In this document: positions 1 through 10,093 of the stretch, in pieces
Layout of the letters: each line of letters begins with the position of its first letter
Position numbering within the stretch: the first letter of the stretch is position 1
Source of the DNA: a bacterium
Lineage (GTDB): Bacteria > Patescibacteriota > Doudnabacteria > UBA920
Assembly (NCBI GenBank): GCA_021791515.1
Contig: JAJYWK010000008.1
Coordinates: 1 to 41,050, forward strand
DNA length: 41,050 nucleotides
Direction of reading: 5' to 3'
The notes under the pieces: generated by a model
Seen by the model: only the letters and a program-made list of their open reading frames with translations
Told to the model about the DNA's origin: nothing
Database searches by the model: none
Position numbers and translations under genes: made by a program

Positions 1-2
1 AG

Positions 3-227
3 CCCGAAGCGGTCCAGGTGGACAGAAACGTGGACGAGATGGGCGTTTTGCTTTCCGTGAAAGTCGGAGACGGAGATGCGGGCATCGTAATCGGAAAAGA
101 AGGCCGCGGCATCCAGGCGCTCCGGACAATCATGAATACTGTCGGCCGCCGGGTCAATGCCAGGGTTAATATAAAACTTTTGGTACCGGAACTGGCGGGC
201 CATACCCGTCACAGCGAAATTGATTAA
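3..227 (+). CDS. KH-domain RNA-binding protein (YlqC-like), 5' truncated by window edge
   Basis: Frame is open from base 3 (PEAVQVDRNVDEMGVLL...). KH GxxG-type motif VIGKEGRGIQALRTIMN. Confidence 0.8.
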   Translation, partial: PEAVQVDRNVDEMGVLLSVKVGDGDAGIVIGKEGRGIQALRTIMNTVGRRVNARVNIKLLVPELAGHTRHSEID

Positions 228-279
228 CAAGTAAAGACAGTCCGGCGGCCAACTACCGCCGGACTGCCTACAGACTAAC

Positions 280-585
280 ATGAACACATACAAGGCAGGC
301 AATGAGATAGAAAAGAAAGCCTACGACCGTTTACTCGCCCAGCGCTACTGGGTCGAGAAAACCAGACGGGCGAAATTCCAGCCGCAGGACTTTTTTTACT
401 GCTGGGATTTTATAGCAGTAAATGAAAAACACATTAGATTTATCCAAGTTAGCGGCAAGCCGTTCACCCAAAGGTCGAGGGCCGACAAAGAACGGATGCT
501 GGCCTTCCCAAAACCGCAGGGAACCATAAAAGAATACTGGTATTGGGACGAAAAAAATGAAAGATTCGAAATTCAAACCATATGA
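280..585 (+). CDS. small hypothetical protein, possibly nuclease-fold (PD-(D/E)xK/VRR-like)
   Basis: ORF 101 aa. W-D-F-x(n)-I-Q-V-S-G pattern resembles the core of small restriction/resolvase-fold proteins; weak. Confidence 0.5.
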   Translation: MNTYKAGNEIEKKAYDRLLAQRYWVEKTRRAKFQPQDFFYCWDFIAVNEKHIRFIQVSGKPFTQRSRADKERMLAFPKPQGTIKEYWYWDEKNERFEIQTI

Positions 586-851
586 TTAAAACCAGGCTTG
601 AAACTTTGGAAGACCTGCACAATATGGCTCAGGAAGATCTTATTCGGGGACAAATAAAAATCAGGAACTTGCATGAACTAAAAGATGATGACGTGGTGGA
701 GGGTTTCCAGAAGAAGGGTCTTTATGGGGATTACACGCAGGCGACCAAATGGGATGTGATGGATCAGGAAAAGAAAGAAATCAACCGCATTACCAAAGTT
801 TTGAGAACAATAGAAACCATGATTGAGCAGGAGAAAAAACACCCTAACTAA
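582..851 (+). CDS. hypothetical charged protein
   Basis: ORF 89 aa overlapping the stop of the preceding gene. Confidence 0.55.
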   Translation: MIKTRLETLEDLHNMAQEDLIRGQIKIRNLHELKDDDVVEGFQKKGLYGDYTQATKWDVMDQEKKEINRITKVLRTIETMIEQEKKHPN

Positions 852-865
852 ATTGTAAAAAACAC

Positions 866-2140
866 ATGGACAAAAACATAAAGGGAATAAAAATAAGCGG
901 ACTTAAACACCCCAAATACAATCCGCGGGAAATAAACCGGGAAGACCTGGACGCCCTGAAGCGCTCCATCGAAAAATTCGGGCTGCGCGGACTGATAACC
1001 ATCAACACCCACAAAGGCCGTGAGAACATTATTGTAGGCGGCAACCTTACAATAATGGCTTTGAAGGAACTAGACTGGGAGATGCTGCCCGAAAAAAATG
1101 CCGACTTCATAGACCTGAAATTAGAAGACGAGCAGGCGCTTAATGTTGCCCTAAACAAGCTGGCACAGAATCGGGAATGGAACGACGAAAGACTGGCAGA
1201 AATTATGTGGAATTTAAACCACAGTGGGTACGATACCAGCTACACCGGATTCGGCGAAGTGGAAATCAGCAACTTGCTGGACAGCCAAATATTAAACGAG
1301 CCGGATGAGGAAGAAGAAAAGACTCCTGAGGAAGAATACCAGGATATTAAAAAGCCGGAATCAAAATACGGTGAAATTTACCAGCTCGGGCGGCACCGGC
1401 TTATGTGCGGCGATGCGACAAAGATTGAAGACATAAAAAAACTTTTGGGATCAGCCAAGGCGGATATGGTATTTACCGACCCGCCATATAACGTCGCCCA
1501 CGTCAGTCATGAAAAGAAAGGAAAATTTCCGACAGAGCAGGGAAAAATTCTTGGCGACCAGCAGAGCCAGGAAGAGTTCCAAGGCTTCAGCCAAAAGGTC
1601 TTTGCCAACTACTACGAAATTATGAAACCTGGAGCGGTTATTTATGCCTGCACGGGGTATTCAAGTTACCCGCTATGGTATTACGAAATGCTGAATGCGG
1701 GCTTTGAATTTTCCTCCACGATCGTTTGGGTAAAGCCTTCCTTCGCCATTGGCTGGGGTGATTACAAAAAGCAGTACGAGCAGGTAATGAAAGCCAGGCG
1801 GAGCAAGGGCAAAACCAAAGCCCAGCCGATTATGTATGGCTGGAAAAAAGGTGAACGCCATTTTTACTACGGCGACAACAACGAAAGTGACGTGTGGGAC
1901 ATGCCCCGAAAGGCCATCACCAAAATGGCTCACCCCACCGAAAAGCCGGAATGGCTGATTATGCGGGCCATTAAAAATTCCAGCCGGGTAAGCCAAATGG
2001 TGGTCGATTTCTTCGGCGGATCAGGCAGTACCCTGTTCGCCGCAAACAAGCTGGAACGCACCTGCTACTTGTTGGAACTGGACCCCCGCTGGTGCGACGT
2101 TATCCGGAAACGCTGGGAGAAAGTTAAGCTAAAAGAATAA
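866..2140 (+). CDS. ParB-like N-terminal domain fused to N4/N6 DNA methyltransferase
   Basis: N-terminal ParB/Srx-like segment (NPREINREDLDALKRSIEKFGLRGLI...IIVGGNLTIMAL). MTase motif DPPYN and C-terminal VVDFFGGSGSTLFAANKLERTCYLLELDP. Confidence 0.88.
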   Translation: MDKNIKGIKISGLKHPKYNPREINREDLDALKRSIEKFGLRGLITINTHKGRENIIVGGNLTIMALKELDWEMLPEKNADFIDLKLEDEQALNVALNKLAQNREWNDERLAEIMWNLNHSGYDTSYTGFGEVEISNLLDSQILNEPDEEEEKTPEEEYQDIKKPESKYGEIYQLGRHRLMCGDATKIEDIKKLLGSAKADMVFTDPPYNVAHVSHEKKGKFPTEQGKILGDQQSQEEFQGFSQKVFANYYEIMKPGAVIYACTGYSSYPLWYYEMLNAGFEFSSTIVWVKPSFAIGWGDYKKQYEQVMKARRSKGKTKAQPIMYGWKKGERHFYYGDNNESDVWDMPRKAITKMAHPTEKPEWLIMRAIKNSSRVSQMVVDFFGGSGSTLFAANKLERTCYLLELDPRWCDVIRKRWEKVKLKE

Positions 2141-2142
2141 AT

Positions 2143-2760
2143 ATGTCCCTGCCAACCCTTACGACATCCAAGATGCCTAACGAAACCGAACAGCAGTATT
2201 CTGCTTGGCTTTTGTATTGCGAAGCAGGAAGCATTGATAAGCTCATTAGGCAATGGAACGCCCTCAACCAAAACCCAACCAAAACCCAACCAGAATTTGA
2301 GCCGTTTCTTCATAAACTAGCCGAACTTCCTAATCGCTGGTCAATCGTACAATGGTCAAAAAAATATCGCTGGGTCCAGCGCACCGATTTAAAATTGACT
2401 GAAGATGTTGAGGCTATCCGGGAAAAGATAAAGAAAATTACATCGGCCAAAAAACATAAAATAGCAGAAAACTTTGAACGAATCATAAACAGAAGGCTTA
2501 AACAGTTGCGCGATGGTGAAATAGTAACAGGTAATGACCTAAAACAGGCATGGGAGATGTTACGCACCGAACTTGGCGAGACCATCGGCAAACATGAACT
2601 CGATATCCGGGAAGAAGATCAAAAACCGCCGACCGAAGAAGAAATGGCCGGAATTGGAGACATCAGTCAAGCATTCAAGGCATTTTATGAACAACAATGG
2701 AAACGACCCGGAAAAGAAACTGGTCACCTATTGGGTAACAAAAAACAAGATAAAAAATGA
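2143..2760 (+). CDS. putative terminase small subunit
   Basis: Position directly upstream of terL, overlapping its start; helical charged protein. Confidence 0.5.
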   Translation: MSLPTLTTSKMPNETEQQYSAWLLYCEAGSIDKLIRQWNALNQNPTKTQPEFEPFLHKLAELPNRWSIVQWSKKYRWVQRTDLKLTEDVEAIREKIKKITSAKKHKIAENFERIINRRLKQLRDGEIVTGNDLKQAWEMLRTELGETIGKHELDIREEDQKPPTEEEMAGIGDISQAFKAFYEQQWKRPGKETGHLLGNKKQDKK

Positions 2761-4234
2761 GAGCGGCGAATTGATAGAATTCGGCGACCACCGTTTCCTT
2801 TGGGAAATTTATGACGACCAAAACCCGGTGCTCGTACTGCGCAAAGGGTCGCAAATCGGCGCCAGCACAATGGAAGTCCTGAAAACTTTTCACGCAGCCC
2901 GCTTCTGGGGAATTAACCAGATTTATACCTTACCGACCGTGGATGACGTAGCCGAGTTCGTAAAAAGCAAAGTTAACCGCATCCTGAAAGTTAATCCCTG
3001 CATCAGGCAAGGCGTGAGTTCAAAGGACGTAGATTCCGTTGAGCAAAAACAAATTGGCAAAGCCTTCCTGTTTTTCAAAGGTACCTACACGGAAAAGGAA
3101 GCGATAATGCTGACTTCCGACCGCAACATCCATGACGAGCTGGACAAATCCAAGCCGGAAGTTATTCGGGATTACATGAGCCGCATCGGCTTCTCCAAAA
3201 TACGCAGCCAGCATTACTTCTCCACCCCGACAATCCCAGATGTAGGCGTAGATAAACTATTCGCACAATCAGACCAAAAATACTGGCGCTTTAACTGTCC
3301 GCATTGCAGATACCGCCAGCACATGGAATGGGATAAAAATCTCGACCGGGAACGAAAAATATATGTCTGCCAGAAATGCCGCAAGGAAATTACATCAAGA
3401 CAGGTTTGCGACCTGGGAGAATGGGAAGCAAAATTCCCAAGCGAATCAATAAGCGGTTACTGGATAAACCAGATGATGTGCCCGTGGAGAACTGCGGCCG
3501 ACTTAATCAAGGAAGAGTCCCTGGCAGAAGACACCCAGTATTTTTATAACTTCGTCCTGGGCCTGCCTTACCTCTCAGCCGACCTCCGCATTCCGGCCAG
3601 CCTGTTCCTGAAAAATCTTACTGAAATCAACGCAGCATCCGAAGGAGACAACGTTATGGGAGCGGACACCGGCAACGAAAACCACGTGGTGATAGGAAAC
3701 AAGAAAGGTATATTCTGGATGGGTAAACTTAAAGACCGGCCCAACCGGACCCGCTGGCAACAGATGGCGGAACTCATCCAATTTTACGACATCAGGACTT
3801 GCGTGGTGGATGCCATGCCCTGGACCGAAGAAGCTTTGCTTCTTGCCAAAAAATTCCCTTACCGGGTCTTTGTAAATTTTTATAAGGAAGATCCGAAGAT
3901 GCTGGAAGTCGTCCGCTGGAACGATGATAAAGAAGGCGAAGAAAAAGAATTTGAAGAAGAGGTCAAAGTGCTGACTTCCCGAAACAGAATTATTGACGAC
4001 ACCATATCCTCCTTAAGGCGCGGGGAAATAAAATTCGACATAGAAAAAGACTACCCCGCTTTCCGCTTGCTCATTGATCACGCCCAGACAATGTACTCGC
4101 GCACAGTAACCGACAAACTTGGACAGGAAAAGCGCGAATGGGAATCCACCACCGGCGAAGACCACCTGTGGCACGCATTAATCTATTGGCACATTGCATT
4201 AAAAAAGCGAAATAAATATGAACCCAACCGTTAA
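2687..4234 (+). CDS. phage terminase large subunit, GpA-like
   Basis: LVLRKGSQIGAST Walker-A-like segment, zinc ribbon CPHC...CQKC, ISGYWINQMMCPW typical of GpA terminases. Start ATG at 2687 preferred over the ORF-track start. Confidence 0.85.
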   Translation: MNNNGNDPEKKLVTYWVTKNKIKNESGELIEFGDHRFLWEIYDDQNPVLVLRKGSQIGASTMEVLKTFHAARFWGINQIYTLPTVDDVAEFVKSKVNRILKVNPCIRQGVSSKDVDSVEQKQIGKAFLFFKGTYTEKEAIMLTSDRNIHDELDKSKPEVIRDYMSRIGFSKIRSQHYFSTPTIPDVGVDKLFAQSDQKYWRFNCPHCRYRQHMEWDKNLDRERKIYVCQKCRKEITSRQVCDLGEWEAKFPSESISGYWINQMMCPWRTAADLIKEESLAEDTQYFYNFVLGLPYLSADLRIPASLFLKNLTEINAASEGDNVMGADTGNENHVVIGNKKGIFWMGKLKDRPNRTRWQQMAELIQFYDIRTCVVDAMPWTEEALLLAKKFPYRVFVNFYKEDPKMLEVVRWNDDKEGEEKEFEEEVKVLTSRNRIIDDTISSLRRGEIKFDIEKDYPAFRLLIDHAQTMYSRTVTDKLGQEKREWESTTGEDHLWHALIYWHIALKKRNKYEPNR

Positions 4235-4475
4235 AAATTCAACCGGCAGCAACACAAAAAGGTCAAAATTAGTTGAAAAAGAGGTAAGAAAAAAGTTAAG
4301 TCAGGAAGATGAAACCCTGACCCTTGTAGATATTGCAGCTGGCATAGACGAAGTAAAAAAACATGGCTTCGGACGTGTCGTAATTTTTGTGCAAAATGGC
4401 TACATTTACCATTGGGAGTGGACTAAATCCAAGACCAGGAGGAAAGCAAAACGTCATTTGACTTCTTTCCGATAA
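4218..4475 (+). CDS. hypothetical protein
   Basis: ORF 85 aa, overlaps terL stop. Confidence 0.5.
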   Translation: MNPTVKNSTGSNTKRSKLVEKEVRKKLSQEDETLTLVDIAAGIDEVKKHGFGRVVIFVQNGYIYHWEWTKSKTRRKAKRHLTSFR

Positions 4476-4705
4476 TGGTCAATGCTTTAGACAGGAGCAT
4501 AAAATAATCTTTAACTACGCCGGATTTTGACTAAATGACGGATATATAGTCTGATTAAACTTTAAAAAATTTTAAAGCCATGAAGCCCGCAAATCAAACA
4601 ATTTGGTTTTGCTTAACTACGCCCCGCCAATATTTTACTGCCCATTTAAATTCAGGCCTTTTCGAGGATTCGACAAAGGTCTTTAATTTTTAAAAGAACA
4701 AATTT

Positions 4706-5809
4706 ATGATGGACAACATCCCAAAACGAAAACTTTTTATAGGAGGAGGAATAACCGCAGCCGGAATAATTCTACTCGGAATTGTGTACTGGCTGGGTTT
4801 TACAGCCCCGCAAAAAAACTCCGGTACGGAAAATTTTATCGTGCCTCTCAAGACATCGCAGCAGGATGCAATCAAAATTTTACGGGACAAAGGATTTATA
4901 AAACAGGAGTGGGCATTCAAAATTGTCTGGGATTTGCAAGGCCTTGATGATCGGACTATCCAGCCTGGCGGATATAAAATTTCCAAAAGCGATTCGCCTT
5001 GGAAGATCGCACAGACCCTCGCTTATAAACAAAGCATGAAGTGGGTGGTAATACCCGAAGGCTGGCGCAAGGAGCAGATCGCGGAACTGCTGGCTTCCAC
5101 CTTTGGCTGGGAGAATAAAGTTAAAAATACCTGGGTCAACACTTTAACTTCCATGAAGTATGACTATGTAGAAGGAGTCTACTTCCCGGACACCTATCTG
5201 ATTCCCGTGGACGAAACCCCGCAGCAGATAGCCGAACGAATGCGTCGGAGATTCGATGAACAGTTCGCGCCCTACGCCAAAGAAGCCTTAGACCAGAACA
5301 TTAAATGGACCACAGCCCTAAAGCTTGCCTCAATTGTTCAAAGGGAAGCCGGAGGCAAACAGGACATGCCAATTATTGCCGGCATCTTATGGAACCGCCT
5401 GCTTAAGGACATGAAACTGGAAGTGGACGCTACCGTGCAGTACGCCAGGGATTCCAAGCTGGCTTATGCCGCCGACCCCTGCGAAGATTCCAACAGCGTC
5501 CAGCGCCAGAACGGAAACTGCTACAATCCCGAACTCATGCAAATGTCCGTGCCATATACCGGAATCCAGGACTGGTGGAAACCCATTACTCCGGCCGACA
5601 AAGACCTTGGATCGCTTTACAATACTTACCTTTACAAAGGCCTGCCCCCACACCCCATTGATAATCCCGGCATTGATGCTATTGATGCCGTCCTTCATCC
5701 TGCCCAAACGGAATGCCTTTACTACCTGCACGACAGCAACCGCCAGATTCACTGCGCCAAGACTTACGAAGAACACCAGCAGAATATCAATCAATATTTA
5801 AAAAATTAA
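4706..5809 (+). CDS. mltG: endolytic transglycosylase MltG (YceG-like)
   Basis: N-terminal TM, VVIPEGWRKEQIAELL, LASIVQREAGGKQDMPIIAGILWNRL, LEVDATVQYA, YNTYLYKGLPPHPIDNPG. Confidence 0.92.
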   Translation: MMDNIPKRKLFIGGGITAAGIILLGIVYWLGFTAPQKNSGTENFIVPLKTSQQDAIKILRDKGFIKQEWAFKIVWDLQGLDDRTIQPGGYKISKSDSPWKIAQTLAYKQSMKWVVIPEGWRKEQIAELLASTFGWENKVKNTWVNTLTSMKYDYVEGVYFPDTYLIPVDETPQQIAERMRRRFDEQFAPYAKEALDQNIKWTTALKLASIVQREAGGKQDMPIIAGILWNRLLKDMKLEVDATVQYARDSKLAYAADPCEDSNSVQRQNGNCYNPELMQMSVPYTGIQDWWKPITPADKDLGSLYNTYLYKGLPPHPIDNPGIDAIDAVLHPAQTECLYYLHDSNRQIHCAKTYEEHQQNINQYLKN

Positions 5810-5833
5810 ATGCCTTGGAGGGGGAAGGAAAAT

Positions 5834-7042
5834 ATGAATAAAAAAATTATCATTCCCGCCATAATCGTTGTGGTTGCTACCGGAGCCGTGGCTTACGCTA
5901 CGCTTTCAAACAAAAACCAATGCGACAAAAATACAATTACCAGCCCAATACACGGGATTCAAACGATGTCAGAACGGGTTCAAAATACGGAAGGAATTGT
6001 CATCGGTACCATTACAGATATCAAACCGACAGCCTGCCGGAAAGATAAAACCGGTGACTACCATATGTACACTGATTATACCCTTTCTATTGAACAAGGG
6101 ATCAAAGGAAGTATTGACCACGATGTTAATCTTCGTCTACCGGGAGGCAGTATGGGTAGCGGAATAAACAAAATATCTGAGATGGTTGAAGATACCCCGG
6201 AACTTGTCAAAGGAGAAAAACTCCTTGCCTTCCTTTCTAAAAACTCTTCAATAGATTTGCCAAATAACAGCTATTCAATCTACGGCGGTGACTTAGGCTC
6301 GTACCAAATCAAAGACGGACAAGCTATTAACTTTGAAGGGTCTGTGGCCTTGGGAGAGCTAATAAACCAGATACAAGCGCCCATGCAGCTGGTAAAGCCA
6401 ACCGCTGAAAAAATGGAAACCGAGAAAGCATCAATCAGGAAATTTATGGGCGACCCGAACCTCGACCTGATTTACAGGACCACCGATAAGAACGCCACCA
6501 ACCTGACCGTAGGCAAAGTCACCAAGCTAAACAGCGGAGGCTGGCAGATGGATACGCCTAAGGAATGGGAACGGCCGGTGGACATTTACCAGCAGACCGC
6601 TTACATGGACAATCGCTGCGAGATTTACGAATACGAATTGGATTCCAGGAACGCCCAGGTTGTGGAAGTTAGAATTATGTATCCGCAGGAACTCCAAGGA
6701 CAGGACTTAATGGCGGCCGAAATTGGAACTAAGTGCGGGTCGCTCCCGTCCCTGGAAACTCCCTTAAAGACCAAAGACCAGATTGAACAGGAAGCCTTTA
6801 AATACTTAGGCCGGGATAATGGCGACATTCTGATTAAATCGAACATCCAGTTTGTCTATACGCCAAGCATGAAGAACCCCAAGAACGCTCCGGCCTTTAA
6901 CGAATGGAAATGGCAGGATAAAAGCTACAAGCTGCCGGAGGGCTTAACCGCGGACGTAGAACCCTATCCGACCGTAAGAATTATCATGAGCAGTAATGGC
7001 AGGCTGGTAAATTATTTTAACTCAAGAGGATTGTTTAACTAA
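5834..7042 (+). CDS. secreted/membrane-anchored protein with GIVIGTV-type domain
   Basis: SD-like ggaggggaagg upstream of ATG 5834. N-terminal signal/TM. Domain shared with 10698-11288. Confidence 0.75.
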   Translation: MNKKIIIPAIIVVVATGAVAYATLSNKNQCDKNTITSPIHGIQTMSERVQNTEGIVIGTITDIKPTACRKDKTGDYHMYTDYTLSIEQGIKGSIDHDVNLRLPGGSMGSGINKISEMVEDTPELVKGEKLLAFLSKNSSIDLPNNSYSIYGGDLGSYQIKDGQAINFEGSVALGELINQIQAPMQLVKPTAEKMETEKASIRKFMGDPNLDLIYRTTDKNATNLTVGKVTKLNSGGWQMDTPKEWERPVDIYQQTAYMDNRCEIYEYELDSRNAQVVEVRIMYPQELQGQDLMAAEIGTKCGSLPSLETPLKTKDQIEQEAFKYLGRDNGDILIKSNIQFVYTPSMKNPKNAPAFNEWKWQDKSYKLPEGLTADVEPYPTVRIIMSSNGRLVNYFNSRGLFN

Positions 7043-7052
7043 CGAAAATACC

Positions 7053-8195
7053 ATGAACAAAACAATACCAATTTGGATTAAAATAGGGTTGCCTGTTATC
7101 GTGCTGTCCGTAGCCTCGGGCCTGGCTGCATGGAAATATAACTCAGCTAAAAGCGTGAGCGGCAATCCCATAGCACAAAAGGCTTACGCCGCCCTGGCCG
7201 ACAAAGACAACACAATTGAGCGGGTTAAAATCATCATGCAGGACAGCACGCTTGAAACCTGGCATGATCCGGCAACTGGCTATTCACGTTCGGAGAGCAA
7301 AGACCTTCAGGGCAATATTCAGAATATAACGATTGTAAAGGGAGATACAGTTGTGCATCTGGCACCGGCTGAAAAGAAAGCTTCCATAACCCATTTAAGT
7401 CCCAGGATTGTAAAGATGAACGAATACCTCTATTACTCCAAACAGTTTGACCTGATTAAGGTGGATTTAAATTCAGCCGACTGGACAAGGCTTCCCGATG
7501 CTACTATTCATGGCACAAAGACTTACGTGATTGAACACTTGGCCAAAGGGACTATCGACAGTCGAGTGGTCATGAGGCTCTACCTGGACCAGAATTCTCT
7601 AATGCCAATCCGCGATGAGCTTTATTCGGAAGACCACAAAAAATTATTGAACAGCGATGACCGGGAATATAAGCTAGTGTCGTCTGCTGAAGAACCATCA
7701 CTTTTTGACACCACTATCCCCCAAGGATATAGCGTAACCGAAACTTACAGCAATGACATAGTTACATCAAACGAATGGGCCAACTACAACTCCAGTATTT
7801 ACCCTATATCATTTAGCGTCCCGCCTAAGTCTGCCGTCATTATTGAAAACAATGGCTCGCCCGCTCAATTTATCGAAGTGCGGGGGCAGGCAATAAACGA
7901 CACCTACTGGCCATGGATAGAGATACAAGCCTTGATGTTTACTCCCTCGAAAAATTTAAGACAATGGGTTGAGAATCAATTTACAAATGCCTATTCCAAA
8001 GTGAAAGACACTAAGGTAGCCGGATTACCTGCTGTGCATGGTGTGCATGACCGAAGTGAACAAAGCTATGGTAGCGAAGACTACTATATGGTTTACAAAG
8101 GCAAGCTGTATAAAATCACGTTTCTGAATTCCACCGGCAAAGATTCGGACTGGATGCTGTATAACAAATTTTTAGAAAGCATAAAATTTCAATAA
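7053..8195 (+). CDS. secreted/membrane-anchored hypothetical protein
   Basis: ORF 380 aa with N-terminal TM and a lipoprotein-carrier-like beta-rich middle. Confidence 0.7.
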   Translation: MNKTIPIWIKIGLPVIVLSVASGLAAWKYNSAKSVSGNPIAQKAYAALADKDNTIERVKIIMQDSTLETWHDPATGYSRSESKDLQGNIQNITIVKGDTVVHLAPAEKKASITHLSPRIVKMNEYLYYSKQFDLIKVDLNSADWTRLPDATIHGTKTYVIEHLAKGTIDSRVVMRLYLDQNSLMPIRDELYSEDHKKLLNSDDREYKLVSSAEEPSLFDTTIPQGYSVTETYSNDIVTSNEWANYNSSIYPISFSVPPKSAVIIENNGSPAQFIEVRGQAINDTYWPWIEIQALMFTPSKNLRQWVENQFTNAYSKVKDTKVAGLPAVHGVHDRSEQSYGSEDYYMVYKGKLYKITFLNSTGKDSDWMLYNKFLESIKFQ

Positions 8196-8200
8196 AATAT

Positions 8201-8578
8201 ATGAAAAAGACACTTTTGATATCAGTTGGGTTTTCCATACTTTTTGTGATGTTAAATACTTTTCTATTCTGGGGTGATTGGTTTTGGGGCGACTGGCACT
8301 TCATATTATATTACGGCCTGTTACCAGGATTTTGTCTTGCCTATATTCAGAAGTATGAAACAAGCTTGCAGATTATAAAACCGACCCTTATAGGTTCAAT
8401 AATATGGAGCTTTTTAGGAATGCTGTTAGTGGTATTTATATCTGTACTAAAGTCCGGCACTCCGTTTGACTGGCAAGCAATACTGCAAGGAGGGCTGATT
8501 TACGCAATCATATCATTCATAGGTGGACTTGTGGAAATTGTTATCAAAGGCTTCATAGCCTTAGCTAAGAGAGTCTAA
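8201..8578 (+). CDS. small integral membrane protein
   Basis: ORF 125 aa with several hydrophobic helices. Confidence 0.65.
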   Translation: MKKTLLISVGFSILFVMLNTFLFWGDWFWGDWHFILYYGLLPGFCLAYIQKYETSLQIIKPTLIGSIIWSFLGMLLVVFISVLKSGTPFDWQAILQGGLIYAIISFIGGLVEIVIKGFIALAKRV

Positions 8579-8692
8579 ATTTACTATCGGCAGTCCCGCT
8601 CCTGTTGCGAGTTGGTTGGAACACGCAACGTTAAGGAGTGGCCGACGGGGCGGAGAAATAAAATAAAATTAAACAGAAACAAAGAGCAAGTT

Positions 8693-9334
8693 ATGAACAA
8701 AAAACTTCTATTCGGAACATTGGCTCTCGGTCTAATCTTTGGTTCAGTATTTGGCTTCCAAGCAATTCGCAAAATCCAGTCCGCAGATGCCGCAGTAGCC
8801 GGACAAACGCAAATGATAGACGCACAAGGAAAGCTTATGCAGGCGACACAGTCCAATATTGATAATGGCCTGGCCTCTGTACGGACGTTCAAAAAAAGTC
8901 CGGCTGTGAATGTGACCTACCAAAATACAATTTGGAATCCTTATTACAGCGCGGACCCAACCGGAAGACCTGAATCCCAAGCTCTAAACTTTGTCGATGA
9001 CGAAGGCTGGCTGTACACGGTAGCGGCTGATACCAACAAAATTATCCAAGTTGGTCCGGCCCCGCGTACGTCATTAGACCAACCGACTCCCACGCTGGAC
9101 TTTACTGCACGCTATTCCAAAAATGAACTCCAACAATATGCCATCAAATGGCTTAAGGATCAGGGTGCCAATGTCGATGAAGCGACCAAGGGTCTTGAAT
9201 TCTCGGTAACCACGAAAGATGAAAAGGGTTATTTTTTCCGTTGGACTGATAAAAATTCAACGGACAAAATGCGCTTCCTGCAAGTCGGATTTACGATAGG
9301 TGGAAGCTTGCTCAGCTATACAAACTCCCTCTGA
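8693..9334 (+). CDS. secreted hypothetical protein
   Basis: Start ATG 8693 (MNKKLLFGTLALGLIFGSVFG) preferred over the TTG at 8612. C-terminal PepSY/YcdB-like pattern; weak. Confidence 0.7.
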   Translation: MNKKLLFGTLALGLIFGSVFGFQAIRKIQSADAAVAGQTQMIDAQGKLMQATQSNIDNGLASVRTFKKSPAVNVTYQNTIWNPYYSADPTGRPESQALNFVDDEGWLYTVAADTNKIIQVGPAPRTSLDQPTPTLDFTARYSKNELQQYAIKWLKDQGANVDEATKGLEFSVTTKDEKGYFFRWTDKNSTDKMRFLQVGFTIGGSLLSYTNSL

Positions 9335-9335
9335 T

Positions 9336-9932
9336 ATGAAAATATTCAGAATAAATTCGCTCGCGGCTTTTTTAGTTGCGGTGATGGGATTAGTGTCGGC
9401 TGGCACGGCTTTCGCTTCTTCCCCCCATGTGCTGGACCAGAGTGACACCTATGTCTATTCCGGTGGGTCATTTACCTACGCCTCCAGTTGCGGTGGCCGC
9501 GGGGATTGTCTGTATGGGCTGAACGTCAGCGAGACAGCCGGTTGCTACGACAAGAGTACGCCTGGATCGGGTTGTGATTCCAGCCGTACCAGGTGGCGTC
9601 AGTGGAGTTTTTGGGACCAATACAACGCTGTCCATGGCTATTATGACTACCATGCCTGGGACCCCTCAATTGCGTATGTATTCATCCCATCAAACCACGC
9701 CACGGCGGACGGAAGGTATATCGAGAACTTTTACTACTACGACGCCCAGCTTTGTTCCCAGCTTTGCACTGTGCAACAATATACCTATATTAACCAGTAC
9801 TCGTATTCTGATGCATGGGTGCCGACGCCTTGGAACTCGCGGCAAGTTAACTGGATATACCTAAGTAACGCCAATGACCAGACCAGCAACTGGTACAATA
9901 CCGGCTGGGAAGCCGCAAAAATAGTGTACTAA
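9336..9932 (+). CDS. secreted Cys/Tyr-rich hypothetical protein
   Basis: Clear signal peptide (MKIFRINSLAAFLVAVMGLVSAGTAFA), Tyr/Trp-rich mature part. Confidence 0.7.
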   Translation: MKIFRINSLAAFLVAVMGLVSAGTAFASSPHVLDQSDTYVYSGGSFTYASSCGGRGDCLYGLNVSETAGCYDKSTPGSGCDSSRTRWRQWSFWDQYNAVHGYYDYHAWDPSIAYVFIPSNHATADGRYIENFYYYDAQLCSQLCTVQQYTYINQYSYSDAWVPTPWNSRQVNWIYLSNANDQTSNWYNTGWEAAKIVY

Positions 9933-9947
9933 TTTTGTCTTTCTGAC

Positions 9948-9991
9948 AAAAAAGAAGAGGCCTTTTCCAATCAAAGGGCCTCCCCCGTAAC
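9948..9991 (-). repeat. 44-nt repeat copy 1 (minus-strand terminator-like)
   Basis: aaaaaagaagaggcc...gggcctcccccgtaac; on the minus strand a GAGGCC/GGCCTC hairpin plus TTCTTTTTT. Confidence 0.7.
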
Positions 9992-10093
9992 GCTTGGGTT
10001 ATAACCCACAGCACACTAAGGTCTTTGAGCATAAATAAAAAACCTTGGTCACAGTTAGTAACTGCAAAACTTAAAATTAAAAGTCATAAATAT

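Noticed and set aside
2266-2292. Tandem CCAAAACCCAA repeats in the terS-like gene
   Set aside because: Only about two units within a coding frame; too short to call a functional repeat or iteron array.
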